Source of the DNA: a virus
Virus record (IMG/VR): IMGVR_UViG_3300033997_000296
Coordinates: 1 to 46,118 of that record
Direction: 5' to 3' (one strand)
Length of the DNA stretch: 46,118 nt
The number at the start of each line of letters is the position of its first letter. The stretch's first letter is position 1. The translations under genes were made by a program, and so were the position numbers. This document shows, one piece after another, positions 45,999 through 46,118 of this stretch. The notes under the pieces are model-generated. The model was not told where the DNA came from and did not search any database. It saw only the letters and a program-made list of their open reading frames with translations.

Positions 45999-46118
45999 AA
46001 CCGCCGCAGGGCCGCGAAAGCGGACCGAACAAGCGGCGTCCGCTTACTAATCCGCAGGATTATAAAAATCAGGACCGGATTCAGTTCTTTCAGTGAACTC
46101 ACGCTCATTCAAAAGCTT
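45992..46118. repeat. Second copy of the terminal repeat (same as 1-127)
   Basis: Identical to the first 127 bases, including the last 72 bases of the rep gene. It shows that the ends join, and that the rep gene and resolvase gene are neighbours on the circle. Confidence 0.9.

Noticed and set aside
1-46118. CRISPR arrays, rRNA, insertion sequences
   Set aside because: No regularly spaced repeats, no rRNA-like stretches and no transposase-type proteins seen on either strand.

Overview
The window is the complete circular genome of a temperate myovirus that probably lives as a plasmid (a phage-plasmid). Its first 127 bases are repeated exactly at its end, so the molecule is a circle of 45,991 bp opened at an arbitrary point. 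The host is most likely an alphaproteobacterium of the Hyphomicrobiales (rhizobia/Brucella/Ochrobactrum-like): the DNA is G+C-rich, it carries a DUF982-type gene typical of rhizobia, and its replication and partition genes resemble those of small alphaproteobacterial plasmids. This host call is inference. I found no tyrosine integrase and no large serine integrase.

Layout. (1) 56-1315: a winged-helix candidate replication initiator and a ribbon-helix-helix regulator, leftward. (2) 1411-4909: leftward early operon of small unknown genes plus a DUF5131 (phage Gp37/Gp68) protein. (3) 5020-6281: lysis-lysogeny switch. A self-cleaving S24/LexA-type repressor faces a Cro-like gene. Five good TGTCG-N5-CGACA-type operators (plus one weak one) flank the repressor, and two near-identical divergent promoters each carry an operator in the spacer. 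(4) 6365-12892: rightward early operon with stop-start overlaps: a CII-like regulator, a ParB/MT-A70 adenine methyltransferase, a cytosine-C5 methyltransferase, a replication-type helix-turn-helix protein and a phage NusG paralogue. (5) 12893-22419: a leader ending in a strong terminator, a Z-like tail gene, a candidate cos region, then a lambda-type head module (Nu1, A, portal, gpW, protease with nested scaffold, gpD, major capsid protein E, connector genes). (6) 22416-36254: a P2-type contractile tail (V, W, J, I, fibres, sheath, tube, E/E' with a -1 frameshift, tape measure, U, X, D), interrupted by a secreted-protein gene on the opposite strand. (7) 36406-38070: lysis (GH19 endolysin with C-terminal membrane segments, overlapping Rz/Rz1 spanins, LydA-like holin). 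(8) 38268-41460: accessory genes (Dam-type methylase, LigD-type ATP-dependent ligase, DUF982, unknowns). (9) 41586-45880: plasmid maintenance: HigB/HigA toxin-antitoxin, ParA with an RHH partner, three clusters of TTGACGC sites, a DUF2806-like gene, a small membrane protein and a serine resolvase with repeated upstream sites.

How it fits together. The repressor should silence both early operons; SOS-type cleavage at Ala-Gly would release them. The NusG paralogue sits where lambda Q sits and is followed by a leader with a terminator just ahead of the late genes, so it may act as a late antiterminator. In the lysogen, the rep, par, resolvase and HigBA modules would keep the circle as a low-copy plasmid without integration. 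Function names rest on reading the translated sequences; no searches were run.
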